A program made the position numbers and the translations under genes. Below the pieces are notes generated by a model. The model was not told the DNA's origin and ran no database searches. It worked only from the letters and a program-made list of their open reading frames with translations. DNA of 64,000 nt from Galaxea fascicularis (taxonomy: Eukaryota > Cnidaria > Anthozoa > Scleractinia > Euphylliidae): NCBI GenBank assembly GCA_948470475.1, contig OX419342.1, positions 8,084,335 to 8,148,334 on the forward strand. Reading direction: 5' to 3'. How positions within the stretch are numbered: position 1 is the first letter of the stretch; each line of letters begins with the position of its first letter. Shown here in pieces: positions 23,127 through 50,217 of the stretch.

Positions 23127-24007
23127 ATTTTCACCATGGGAATTACATCTCTATACACAGTCATTCCCAATGACGAAGGTCTTCGAGCACTCAAACATTT
23201 TTTAAATCAACGCACTGTCAAAGAACCAAGCTCGGAAACGCTACTCCGCCTTGCTAAACTAGTTTTAACGCTTAACTGTTTTTCTTTCGCTTGTAACTAT
23301 TACAAACAAATTAATGGCGTAGCGATGGGTACAAGAATGGTTCCAAGCTATGCCAATCTTTTCGTAGGATATGTTGAACATCAATTCTTCAATCAATACA
23401 AATGGCCCCAAACCTGAACTCTACGGCGCAATTTTATCCAGCAGAGAAGAACTCAATCAATATATAACCTCCGTTAATTCCTTTCACCCGGCTCTAAAAT
23501 ATACCTGGGAAATTTCTGAATTTTCATGGTTTGCTTTTCTAGATATCAAAGTTTCTATCAGTGGCAATAGTTTAAGTACCAGTGTGCATTACAAACCTAT
23601 GGATTATCACAGTTATTTGTTGTGTTCATCATCACATCGATCTCAATTTCTTGGACTTTGACGTCTATGCAGTAATGATTCTGATTTTTCCAGCAAATCA
23701 GAGGAGATGTGCCAGTTCTTCGAAAAACGTGGCTATCCTGTCTATGTGGTCAACGGACGGACCATCATTGCGCCCAACAAATTGATCGTCAGTCAGCACT
23801 AGCTACAAATGCCACAAAAGGATAAGGATGACAAAATTCCATCACCCTCACTTTTCATTCTCGCAAAATGATTAAAGAAATCCACAAACCTGACAGACTC
23901 ACAAAAAAGCTTTCGAATTTCATTTACAAAGTAAAAACCTTACTTTTGACCGACGTTTCTTGTTTTCTTGTTTTACTTTTAGCGGCGGCAGTTAAAATAA
24001 ATCTGAG

Positions 24008-24657
24008 GGCTGTTTACATGATACCGGAATGACTTTCATTCCGAAATGAGTTTCGTTCCAGAATGTAGTTCGTACTGCATTTGCATGGAAAAATCGACCA
24101 TGGGCTTTCTCTCATGCATGTTTTTTTTACAGAAGATCAAAGACAAAGATGGTGCAACTTTCGCGGGGCATGTCTTTTGTGCCTATTAATGGCCATATCT
24201 GTAAGTGTAACTAACAACTTGACCATTTGGCTGGTTCTTTGGGCTAAACAGAAAAGACGAACAGGTCTTTTCAATCTAAGTTCAAATTGTAGCCTCTCTA
24301 ATGTGAATATATTTGCTAAAAGAAGAGTCCAAAGAAGAACGAGAAGATCACATTGGATAAGGCCAGGCAGGACAGATTTGTGGTGGAGAAACATGATACG
24401 CATGCGCCGCTCACCCCAGACTACACGGTTCATCTCTGAACGGAGTTCGTTTTCAGTTTACATGATACTAGAATGAATTGTCATACCAGAACGAGAATTT
24501 CATTCGGATTGAAAACCGGGATGAACTCATTCCGGAATGACTTGTACGGGGACGAAATTTCGTCTCGTTATCATGTGAACAGATACAGAGCAATATATGG
24601 AGATGGAATGAACTAGTTCTGGAATGAAAGTCATTCCGGTATCATGTAAACAGCCCT
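24008..24657. mobile_element. 650-bp terminal-inverted-repeat element
   Basis: The left end ggctgtttacatgataccgg and the right end (inverse of ccggtatcatgtaaacagcc) match closely for more than 30 bp. TGAG occurs at 24004-24007 and 24658-24661 and may be the target duplication. Internal sub-repeats of the end motif occur near 24455-24560. No transposase is visible inside, so it is nonautonomous. Confidence 0.75.
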
Positions 24658-24722
24658 TGAGACACAAGTTGTTTTGCTTTTATATTCAGGGGCAAACGGT
24701 TGATGGTTAGTGGGCACTCCAA

Positions 24723-24800
24723 TTATCATCATCATCATCATCATCATCATTATCATCGTAGTCGTCGTCGTCGAAGTCGTCGTCGTCGTTGTTGTCAAGG
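24723..24800. repeat. (ATC)n then (CGT)n microsatellites
   Basis: A run of tcatcatcatc passes into gtcgtcgtcg with few interruptions. It produces His-rich, Ile/Val-rich and Thr-rich frames on the two strands that are not genes. Confidence 0.95.
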
Positions 24801-25090
24801 CCGTCATCATCGTAATCGGGTCGTTGTTATCAACTCCTACTTCTGTCACAGAAGGCCTCTGCGCATTGCCCCTAGAAAAATGGATTTTGCGCCAATTACG
24901 AGTGTGTTTAACCCTTTGGCTCCCATTCTCAATCATGTGCGTCGAAAATAGCGTTACTGCTGATAGGCTTTAGTCAGCGCGTAATGAAAATGTGTTCATA
25001 GCGCCAACTGGTTGGTTTCACACTTAACACAGCCCAAAAACGACCCCAGAATTTTTTTTTGAAATATACCGGTTCGTTTGTAACAAATCC

Positions 25091-25148
25091 AACCTCGTTC
25101 CCGGGACCTTTCCCTTCGCTCTGGGAAAGATCCTGGGAACGAGGTTGG
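25091..25148. mobile_element. 58-bp hairpin element with 9-bp target duplication
   Basis: Nearly the whole element is one inverted repeat: aacctcgttcccgggacc on the left and its inverse ending gggaacgaggttgg on the right. AACAAATCC stands on both sides (25082-25090 and 25149-25157). A 9-bp duplication is what Mutator-type transposases leave. Confidence 0.8.
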
Positions 25149-25502
25149 AACAAATCCCAAAACGCAATTTTTTTGCTCCAAGAGCAATACCAAAAAGTGT
25201 ACCTTTTTTCGTCAGTATTTTTACAAAATCTTATCTGGCCTTGCTTAAGCCTTGTTTTGAAAGCCAGTCTTGAGTCGTTAGTGCCCGTAAAGAATTCTGG
25301 CTAAATCTTACATGCATAACAAAACACGAGCGCGGAATTCCTCCTATTTCTACTTCATTGATTGTTTGTAAGTGTGGAGCCACCCGGTCCTATCAGCAAA
25401 ATATTAGGTCGATTGAAAGTTTTGCCAGTCAAAACTTGCCTAGATTGCCTGGGTAGGTCCGTGAATTCTTCTACAGAATAGACTACGAGCAGTCCCTCGC
25501 GC

Positions 25503-25583
25503 GAGGAAAAATGGCCGCGCGAAATCTGGACATGAGTGGGAGGGTGCCCCTGGCGTGCACATTTCGCGCGGCCATTTTTCCTC
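25503..25583. mobile_element. Short element with 23-bp perfect inverted arms
   Basis: The arms 25503-25525 (ending cgcgcgaaat) and 25561-25583 (starting atttcgcgcg) are exact inverse copies. They enclose a 35-bp centre. A second small palindrome, tcgcgcga, lies just before the left arm. No target duplication is evident. Confidence 0.65.
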
Positions 25584-25629
25584 TGTCTGTGTCTGTTTCT
25601 ATTTTCACAATAATTTGGTTTTGTCAACG

Positions 25630-25760
25630 GAGCCGAGTTGAATTGATAATGTAAATTGACCACCGTACAGGGATTCTAAAAGCTGGCATTTCGAACGTTA
25701 GCCCTTCGTCAGAGCGAATCGAGGAATTATGGGTTGTGTGTGGTTTATATAGAGGAGACG
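25630..25760 (-). mobile_element. Penelope-like terminal repeat remnant with degenerate hammerhead core
   Basis: On the - strand, CTGACGA at about 25712-25706 is followed by a small GGGC-loop-GTTC stem and GAAA, then GCC and AGC. Outer arms GATTC and GAATC can pair. This is the order of a type I hammerhead ribozyme, a motif known from PLE terminal repeats. The usual GAAACGTC reads GAAATGCC here, so the motif is degenerate. The flanking ttgataatgtaaattgacc also occurs at 41480-41500. Confidence 0.5.
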
Positions 25761-26574
25761 GAGCTACGCTATCAGTGTTAACATGGCAAACATGAAAAAC
25801 AGAAATACATGTCATTAATTGAATGAAACGCGTTCGTTATTAATACCGTGGGGATTAAGGTAATTCACTTGTTTGCACTGCGCATATCCTACTGTCAAAG
25901 TTTGCCAGGCTTGAATTATCGACTTCTTTGATCATTCTTGTAATTCCCTTCGCCGTAGATGAATTGTGTAAAGAATGAAAAAAACGAAAATAGCAGGAAA
26001 AAAGTGCAAGACGACCATTTTGCAACTCACCCCAGTCCCTTCGCTGAAAATGATCGTTTGAAGCCGAAATTTTCCCTTTGTCGTGTTGCAAAGAAACGAA
26101 CGCGGTGACGCCCTCTTTTTTATTGGTGTTATTTACTCGTAATGGGTACACGAAAAACATATTTGAAGAAGAAAAAAAGTTGGGTAGTAGAAGTTGTAGT
26201 ATATATTTGTGTATAAATGACGTAAAAGTCTCACTGCATTTGGAGCCAGGGAGGAGTATGAGATTATGAGATAGCGGTCCAATTTCCTAGATTATTTGTA
26301 TCATCGGGCAATTTGAAATCAATTTTCTGAAAGTCTATAGCCCAGAAAGACGAATAGGCCGTAGGTTTCAGTAATATTCAACGTTTTTGCTCTGTAATAA
26401 CATTTCTCGCGCAACTCAGCAAAAACACTTGAAATAACGGGCAGGGCGAAAACAAGCACGGTGACCCCATCTTTTTATTGCAGTTTTTCAATGTCCTAGG
26501 TATGGCTATTAATTGTGCCAAGTTTGAAAAAATCTGAGTAGTACGTCATTTTCATGATTTGGAATATGAATTTT

Positions 26575-26611
26575 TTGTTCTAGATTCTTGCATCGTAAGA
26601 ATCTAGAACAA
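26575..26611. repeat. Perfect 15-bp hairpin
   Basis: The arms ttgttctagattctt (26575-26589) and aagaatctagaacaa (26597-26611) enclose the loop gcatcgt. There is no T-run that would suggest a Pol III product, and its role is unknown. Confidence 0.8.
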
Positions 26612-27299
26612 GAAAGGCTTTCAGAAGGTTGTGCTGAGGAAAATGGCTGGTAAAAACACTTAAAAAGCGGTAAACTAACGAATTTCAGCTTATAAACTGG
26701 TTCAGTAAACATTAACCGCCGATGTCTAAGTATGAGCCCGTGGGATCTAAACCTTCAGAAGGTCAGTGTAGACCTAGTGTAATGGTAACTATTTTTTCGC
26801 CAAATAACCACTGAAAATATTAATTATATAAGGATACTTGGGATTTAATGGACGGTGTAAACCTCGATGAGTTTGCTACAAGTTTAAAGTCAAAGAACGG
26901 TGGAAAGACGAAAAATGTATGACACGGTATAAAACAAATAGATTCTATTGGGCGTGTGTATTGTGATAATGCACGTATTGTGTCAAAACGCGGTCGAACA
27001 TTGGTCATGCCACTCACCTGCGGATCATGGCGTATTTGTCATTGTTTGTCATGTTCGTATAGCTTTTAGGATCTTACCACGCCTTTATGTCATCCGTGCG
27101 TTATCACAGCACGTGAGTACAAGCACTGCTAAATGGAATATAACTGGAACTCCGAGAAGCTGGCTATCAGTTTCTGTTTCCTTATGATTCAATGATTAGA
27201 ATACGAATTTAGGGTTCTCCTCTCGAGATAGTTGTGCTATGGAGAAATAGCTATAAATACAAATTATGGTTTTCCTCCGCATTGAGGACATAGCTTAAA

Positions 27300-27740
27300 T
27301 ACCGTAGAATTCCGAAAAAAAAAAGTTTCTTCTCCCTGAAATTAAAGTGACGTTAATATTTTACCTTCCTACGGAATCCCGAAAGTGACGGCCCTTCAAA
27401 ACTTACCACTCACTACAATAAAACACCATATGTATTGTATCAGAAGCATTCGAGGTTATATGCTTCTGATTGTATTTGATGTAACGGTTCAAGCAGTAAT
27501 TTCGATCAACAGATCTACGTAAAATGCAATTTTAAAGAGTGTTTAACGTAACATATGTAACTAGAACGAGGAAAGTATGTCTCAGTTTCTTATTTTATTT
27601 AACAGTGAAATTCACGTACAAAGGTTTTGTAACCATCCGAAAGTAACGACTACCCGAAAGTAACGACCACTCGAAAGTAGAGGCCCCTTTTGGCTGCTAA
27701 ATCCGAAAGTAACGGGGGCATTGGCGCAAATTCTACGGTA
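27300..27740. mobile_element. Inverted-ended element with CCGAAAGTAACG repeats
   Basis: The ends taccgtagaatt and aattctacggta are inverse copies. If the outer TA is the target duplication, this would fit a Tc1/mariner-type insertion. Inside, ccgaaagtaacg or a close variant occurs several times, mostly at 27637-27712. Confidence 0.55.
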
Positions 27741-27906
27741 TGTTTCTTAGTTGATGTTCCAAAGGCATTTTTGAGGGTATTTGGTTTTAATTAACATTTT
27801 CTATCATAGCCCCTGAAAATGTTCAAATATGATAGCATTTGATAGAATGAACGTTTGGTACTTACTTCCTCGTACTGGCCGACAGAAGACTGGGGCGAGT
27901 CAGTAA

Positions 27907-27939
27907 TGACGTCATGTGGCGGCAATGGCGGCGGCGTGA
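27907..27939 (+). promoter_or_regulatory. CRE and YY1-like sites, putative Ena/VASP promoter
   Basis: The palindrome TGACGTCA at 27907-27914 is a full cyclic-AMP response element. It is followed by aatggcggcggcg, a YY1-like core. The ATG of that core starts a minimal upstream frame of four codons (27925-27939). The start codon of Ena/VASP lies 333 bp further on. Whether the upstream ATG is transcribed is not known from sequence. Confidence 0.45.
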
Positions 27940-28271
27940 GGTGGGCATATCCGGTTGAGCATCACAATCGAGAGACTATTTTAGCTTCCTTGATGCCCCA
28001 TTCTAGGAAGTAGTTTCCGAATTGACCGTGTCTTGAGTGTTTATTCATTGCTCTTGTTAATCAAGGGACGTGGAAAGCATCTCCTTTCGGAGAAATCGCT
28101 GTAAACTTGGCCCAAGAAGACTGTGGGTGCGGTGAATTGGAATTACCGCGTTTCATTTCTTCAACTTTGCAAGTTGGATCTTTTTAAAGATTTGGGGATC
28201 GGAGTCGTTTGGTGGAACGCCAAATCGTCGAATTGCTTCGTAACAATTATTACTGATTGTCATTTTCTAGT

Positions 28272-43790
<15,519 letters not shown>

Positions 43791-44329
43791 ATCGCTGTCT
43801 GTGGTTCAACCTGAGATACAATTGAATGAGGGGGGAATCCCTCTGACTAACGGCATGAAGTAAGGTTCGTCACGTCGACATCAAAAGTGTATTAAGGATA
43901 AAAAGATTAGAAGCATAGGCCATTGGACAGCGGACTAAACTATGAAACTGATCTTCCCATAAGCAAAATACTCTGACATACTGTATTCTTCGCAGTGTGT
44001 CTCAGAGTAGATTTATTAAAAGGTGATTGAAAATAGAATCTTGATAAAAATGTGTAAAAAATAGTTCATATTCAGCCAACTTGAGGATCTATACTTGCTG
44101 GAAGCTCTTTTTGTTTGTAGTAGTTACAGGCATGAATTATCGCAAATGTTAGCATGAAGCGTGTGAAACAAGAAAATTAGGTGTAAATCTCAGCTTAATA
44201 CTCTCAAACACATGCACGAAAACACACATTATCTTTGTTAATCTGAAAAACATGCAGTCAATTTTGGGCAAGTGTTGAGAATTCTAGCATGTAAATTATT
44301 CGTTTTACTCAAACGGAAATTAAAGGTTT

Positions 44330-44565
44330 GGCGTCCGTTCCTAGAAACTCCCGAAACTTTTCCGGGGCGCATTTCGGGTGCCATATTTTCCTTCGTATCT
44401 TAAAAACCAAAACATTTTCAGGCATGAAATTTTGCATCAAATTTGCCTTTTCGTATCTTGAAATCATAGTAAAAGACCAGCTTTTTAGAATAAGCGGATC
44501 GCAGTTTTTGAAATCAGTGGCTTTTCGGTCCCGAAAAGTTTACGGGACTTTCGAGAAACGGACCC
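44330..44565. mobile_element. MITE family B, copy 2
   Basis: The ends gtccgttcctagaaactccc and the inverse of gggactttcgagaaacggac are paired. The interior motif tcaggcatgaaattttg matches the copy at 5978-6170. Confidence 0.65.
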
Positions 44566-44947
44566 CTGAACATAAACGGTAGTCTTATGAGTACCGTGGT
44601 TTACCGCATGTTGTAACATTCTAGCTCAGTTCTTAGTTAATACTGATCTCTAGTGTGTATGGGTAGATGTTGTCGTATTAGTTACTTTTAAAATTTGTTT
44701 GCTGCATTTTTCAAGTCTTCTCTGTTTTGCCTACGACTGCAAGTAAATCTTGCCAATAAGATTTGCTCAAACAAAAATTTAAAGGACAAAGGTGACACAT
44801 TCATTGACTTGACTTAATCAAACCTTGCTGTGAGAAGGCTTAGATTTGGTTGCGCCATGGCATTCCTCAACCTTTTCGCGTGTATTCATGAACCATTCTT
44901 TATTCTGGATAAACTGAGAAGATGCATGTATCTTAAGTTGAAGCTTA

Positions 44948-45167
44948 AGGCCCTGGCAAACGAGGACACATTGTTTCGGACACATAGTTGCTCATGTTTC
45001 TTGGGCGCGCAAACGCGCGGGAGACAAAATGAATGTTGTGTTTTCATGCTGCGCAAACTGGAAACATTTGTTGCGGAAACAAAATGTGTGTCCGCAACAA
45101 ATGTTGCACGCACGGGTAGACGGGGAAACATTTTTCTGCAACAATGTGTCCTCGTTTGCCAGGGCCT
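44948..45167. mobile_element. 220-bp PIF/Harbinger-type MITE
   Basis: The ends aggccctggcaaacgaggac and the inverse of gtcctcgtttgccagggcct are exact. TTA lies at 44945-44947 and 45168-45170. Internal sub-palindromes around ttgttgcggaaacaaaatg occur. Confidence 0.85.
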
Positions 45168-47003
45168 TTAATTGTATGTAATGCGCACATGTTTCTTGAT
45201 GGGTGAATCGTAACTAAATGTCTGTTGTCATTGCTAAGTGATTGGATTGGAGCCTTGTGTGTCGCCGACTCATGAAAATTTGTCATTGCACATGGGTAAC
45301 CAGTGCCAGTCCTACTCCGGGCGCGGTTAAGAACTTCAGCAATCACGATTCATTAAAAATTCGACGTGCCGTGTTCGCCTTTGACCCATTTTGCAACGTG
45401 GCATGCAAAAAACACATAGCAACTGCTTGAGTGAAGGCTCTGTTGATAAACAAAAAAGAACACGGGCAAACAATTTATTGCTAGAGGGTATACAGGTGGG
45501 GTGTGTCGCTTAGCAACGCTATGGTCGTTACGATTTTCCCATCATTAGAAACTAGCTGAAGAAAAGCGGATCTTCGTTTTTGTGCTTTCTGTTTCTCTTG
45601 TGTTCTATCACTAAAGAGGGTTAAAACTTGAACGTTCATTATAAATAATGTTTAAAATTACTTTATGTACAGTTCGTTATTGAGGTAAATTTTGTCCCGT
45701 GGTCCCTAGAGACTTTATTTTTCGATCTTATTAATGTTTGAGCTAGAAAGCTAATGATCTTTATTTTGTAGTCACTAGTTACGCACACCCTGTTTTTTTT
45801 TTCTGAATATGAAATTTCCACGGCTCAACTTTAGCTCCTTAGATGAAGGGGTTTGGGATATGTTGAATAAGTAACTGTTGAGTTGCTTAAATGAATGGTT
45901 CCCAAACTTCGTATCAAGGGTTTATTTAATGTATGTACGGATTAATTTTCTTAATTATGCATTTAAGATTATGTTTGAAGTAATTATCTTAATTATGTAT
46001 TCGCTCACATGAGGTTTATGTTTGAGAAAAGAAAAGCGATGAACTTTTAGGCCGAAGGAGACCACATAAAAAATACACGAGGTGTATGACGACAATCGTG
46101 AACAAAAAAACAAAACGAAACTCACAAAATGCTGTTGGTACTGAGCAACAATTGTGCAGAGTGGACAATTACATCCACAACACAACACTTAGAAGCTTGG
46201 GGACAAGTATGTGGTTCGTTTGCTTGAGGCGCAGCTGTTTGAACGAACTCAAGGCTCCTCTGACACAATTTGAAGCTTCTTCAAATACAGTAATCAAGTG
46301 ATAGTTTCTTTTACTACCGAAACAAAGTTAGAATTTTCTCGGATTGGTGGTGAAAATGTAAAATCAAAAGGGCCTGTATACATTTTTGCAGTTTTCTGCC
46401 TCTTTAAGGTATCTCTAATAGTTTAAAACGTATTTTGATCGTTATTACTTTTTCCCAGTCTTCTAATGGTTTTGCAGTGTGCTGTGGATTGAAAGAGAAC
46501 GAAGAAGTGTCTTTTTCTGCTTGGGATTTTCCCGTAGTATGGAGAAGAAAAACTCTCGTTTCATGGAAACCCCCTGAATTATTAGTTTTTGTTTTGGACA
46601 TTTTCATTGTTTTTCATTTGAGAACTCGTCTTTCAGACTGATTGAAATATTCATAGTGACTAATCGGGTTTGTATCCTGGTCTTATTCTCTAAAGCTTCT
46701 AACTAGGGTAAAGCATGTTGATGTAGAACATTTAAACGTAATTCAGCCAATTTCATCAGTATACAGGGACATAACACGTGATAGCAGAATTGTAAAATAA
46801 AGTGTTCAAATTTGTTTTCTTGGAGTTCGAGATATTCATCTTCTCCTCCTCCCGCTCGCTATGTTTTTGCTCCTCGCCTTCTCCTCACCCAGCAAGCAAA
46901 ACAAGCACTAAGATGAGGGCTGTCCTGCAGGCTTCCCTCTTCAGCCCTTCCTTCTGCACCTCGTCTTTTGCTTCCACCTCCTCATTTTTCTTCTCCTCCT
47001 CCA

Positions 47004-47278
47004 CTCTCGTCCCCTGAAGCCGCGATTCGTTTGGTCAGCACCAAGAATAACGACCTCTGGCTTCCTCTAACTTATCTCTGGCTGGTTCCAAAACAGGAAG
47101 TCCGTGAATCACGGACTTCCGGCTCTTCTACGCAAACTCGGAAGTTTGAAACAATAGTGGTTGCCAACCGTTACAAAAATGCACTTTTACTGAGACTGTG
47201 CATATTTCGGAACTGGCCAGAGATTGTTATTCTTCGTACAGTACTGACGGAAAGAATCGCGGCCTCTGGGGGCGAGAA
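47004..47278. mobile_element. 275-bp MITE with long inverted ends
   Basis: The left end reads ctctcgtcccctgaagccgc and the right end is its inverse with few changes (cgcggcctctgggggcgag). The similarity extends about 55 bp inwards to gacctctggc. A central palindrome gaagtccgtgaatcacggac is also present. Confidence 0.75.
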
Positions 47279-47859
47279 TGCTCCTCCTCCTTTCCCTCTC
47301 CATTCTCTTTCCTCTTTTCCTCTTCCATCCTTTTTGTCTCTGTTTCTGCTTTTCTCACCAACACTACCCACTATGAGATAATATGTGCAACGCACTAGGT
47401 TATGTGTATAGTGATTCCCGTGCCCGATCCTCTTGGCTTTTCTTACTTAGTTCTCTGTAGTTGGTGATACCACACAAGTCCTGAAGTCTTGACAGACAGA
47501 TTTTATTATTTACATGGGTGATTGGTCTTCACATCGCGGAGTCCCTGATCTTAGCTTCCTGTCACGTTCTGTCTGCTACCCTTTCCCCATTTCGCAAAGC
47601 TACTTGCTTATAGAATAAATAGATAAATACGAATGTTTATAGTGAAAGTGCACTTAGCCAATCAGCTAGTTTACAGGCACTCCACTTAAATACCTCGAAA
47701 CAAATAATTTAAATAAACATAACATGATAAGAATCCCAATGTAACTGGCCAGAGGCAAACCAATTGGCTTCTTATAAGGATAGTCGAGAAGTTGAACCAG
47801 GCACTTACCTAGAACAACACCGGGCCAGAGCGGAACCTGGACCTGGGATGACCGCATTG

Positions 47860-47890
47860 AGGTAGGTAGGTAGGTAGATAGGTAGGTATT
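47860..47890. repeat. (GGTA)n microsatellite
   Basis: A short run of ggtaggta is interrupted once by gata. Confidence 0.9.
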
Positions 47891-48538
47891 TATTAAAATC
47901 ACATCGCAGCCCGTAGGCTGAATTACGTAATTGTTTACATGCTAATATTTATAAAAAATTTACATTAATGATTAAAATATAATATAGATCCTAACTGTGT
48001 CTAAAAAGGTTCTAGTAAATAATCATTCTAACAAAACCTAATGAAACTTCAATTAGATTTCAAATAGCTATGATGATTAAAAAAAAATTCGTATTGCTTG
48101 GCGGGCCATTGCGAGTATAAAAGAGTTCTTTGCCCTAATGGTGCTGACATTTGGCATATCGTAAAGGTGATGGTTTTTCAAGTTGTATCTTGAATTCATA
48201 TATAATGGCGGAAGTAAGCTGTTCAACCTATGGTCTTTGTCGGTTGCAATACTATAAAAATTCTTATCACATAACTTGAATCAATATAATCCACCCTGGG
48301 TGTTTCGCCAAGAAATTCACATGCATTATTGTTGTTCGTGCTGGGCATAATAACTGAGATTGCGAACGAGCTCGTTAATGAGATACTGCGGCAAGGCGTT
48401 GTAAAATACCTGAACGGCATAATCAATCACGTACGTTATGCACGTATTGTAGAAAAGAATTAGATCTGTTGGCGGTAAATCCAGCGCCCTAAGCCACTCG
48501 GCCATATTGTCTCCTCCTGATTATCCCTTGTTCCATCA

Positions 48539-49387
48539 CTGGGGTGGATCTAGGTTTTTACAACACGGGGTTCGATGAAAGGTGCCCATGTAAGGGGGTC
48601 CGGGGGCATCCTCCCCCGGAAAATTTTGGAAATTTTTGTCCTTGGAAACGAGATTTCCGGCATTCTGATGCAAAGTCAGTGTGTTTTAATGTCTCATTTT
48701 TCAACTTTAAAATTCCATTATTTTTGTATTAAAATATAACAAAGCTGCGCAAAAAAGAGAAAAACTTAGGTGCTTCGGATCAAATTTTCAGTCATAAAAG
48801 TATGATAAAAGTATATTACAGTTAAACGTTTTTACGCTATGCTTTGCAGAAGCATGAGAGAATAGACGATTAAAAACGTTTTAGCTACATTGATCAGCAG
48901 AGCATTAGCTTTGTTATTTAAGATTTACTTGTATTTCTATCCTGAGCTAAAAAAAACATACTCGCAAATTTTTAACTCACACACGCCAGCTACCCCACAA
49001 CTTCTTTGCACTAGTGCCAAGAGCCATAATGGGACAGAGAGGGTGTCTTGTAATGGGGTATGGGATATCTGTCCCATTATGGCTCTTGCTAGTGCTTTGT
49101 TAGGGCGAAATTAATAGCACCCCACCCCGCTAAGTTACCCCTCTTATTTTAACCAATCATCGCTTCCGTTAGAACCGACACTTGGCTACATCACTGCATC
49201 CAATTCAAACTATTAAGGCACGGCAGTGTCAAAAAAGGGTAATGCCCTTGCTGAATGCCCACACTTTACAGGTATGTTCTCTCAAAATAGGACAGATTTA
49301 TTCTGTATTTTTACAAGGTTTTGACGTTAGGTGTTTTAATTTAGGGGTTCGATCAAACCCCCCGAACCCACCCTAGATCTGCCCCAG
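48539..49387. mobile_element. CTGGGG-ended element with an internal hairpin
   Basis: The ends ctggggtggatctagg and the inverse of cctagatctgccccag match. The flanks CATCA and CATTA (48534-48538 and 49388-49392) differ at one base. Inside, 49009-49038 and 49068-49094 form a near-perfect hairpin around gagccataatgggacaga. The ends are like those of the element at 3409-3653. Confidence 0.6.
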
Positions 49388-50179
49388 CATTATATTTTAC
49401 CAGCTCGTCTTCCCCTACATCGTAATTCCTCATTTGTTTCCAGAAAGGAAAGGTGATGGCTTATAAATAAATAAATACATAAATAAATAAAAACCTAGTT
49501 ATGCACAGTGCAATTCTTCGTGTTACCATGCCCGTTCATGGGCGCACCCCTGTCGGGAATTTGCAATGTTTTTCTTACTTGGCGGTCCGTTCCCACCCCT
49601 GGGCACTCAGAAAGAGACAATTTCCCACACCTGAGGCTCGTTATGTACCATGATACTCCATTTTCTTTTAAAAAAATTGATAAAACAATACTAATTTCCG
49701 TAGACTGTCATGAACAAAGTGTATAATAGCTATAATAAAAACATTTGAAAAGCAAAGCTGATCATGTGGGAAAAACTGTAACCTCCGGTGGTGGACAGAA
49801 CATTTGCCTCGCCCCCTTACGCCGGTTAGAACGTGAGTGCAGTCCGACATATGGGGTTTATGGAATTTCTTGTTTTCACTTCATGACTGTTTACACCACA
49901 CTCGGGTATCAGAAGTACTTTGTCACCAAAATTTGCTAAGAAATGTATGGATGGACAAGTGTCCGCATTTGTTAGTAAATTTTTAAGTTTTTGAATGGCT
50001 GTATCTTGTTCTATATTGGCCCAATTGACACGAAACTTGAGGATTTTGTAAAGCTCGGTGTGCTCTTTCAGAATATATGGGTCTTGTGTTCTTAATCCCA
50101 TAATACACAGACTCATACCCATGCCCTCACGGTATGAAATCCGGCAATGGCTGCTAAGTCAAACGATTTCCGTGTAGAC

Positions 50180-50217
50180 CCCCCACCCCTTCCCCAGGCG
50201 GGGAAGGGGTTGGGGGA
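50180..50217 (+). promoter_or_regulatory. CCCC-rich palindrome upstream of Rpt2
   Basis: The sequence ccaccccttccccag and its inverse, ggggaaggggttgg, lie about 120 bp before the Rpt2 start codon. Such CACCC/GGGG boxes suit a Sp/KLF-type promoter element. The role is inferred from position only. Confidence 0.35.

Larger units (their letters stand above)
22330..23930 (+). pseudogene. Penelope-like retroelement reverse transcriptase, broken and interrupted
   Basis: Pieces of a Penelope-like (PLE) reverse transcriptase read in order on the + strand. They are LLKIHKLNNPGRPIVSACSC near 22508, DRIMAPIVKSLPSYI near 22735, ITSLYTVIPNDEG from 23142, INGVAMGTRMVPSYANLFVG near 23310, and FLDIKVSISGN and YKPMDYHSYL near 23540-23610. 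The copy has in-frame stops and frame changes (for example near 22600 and 23410). The catalytic Tyr-Ile-Asp-Asp segment expected after ELYG at about 23430 is missing. The endonuclease end is only vaguely visible up to about 23930. Two later insertions split it: a MITE at 22613-22731 and a LINE tail at 22843-23126. The copy is inactive. Confidence 0.85.

Noticed and set aside
24631..24973. Thr-rich, His-rich and Ile/Val-rich frames around the (ATC)n and (CGT)n tracts
   Set aside because: They are translations of microsatellites in different frames and both strands.
46802..47017. Lys/Glu-rich frame on the - strand and Ser-rich frame on the + strand
   Set aside because: This is a pyrimidine-rich tract next to a MITE; no start, splice sites or domain support a gene.
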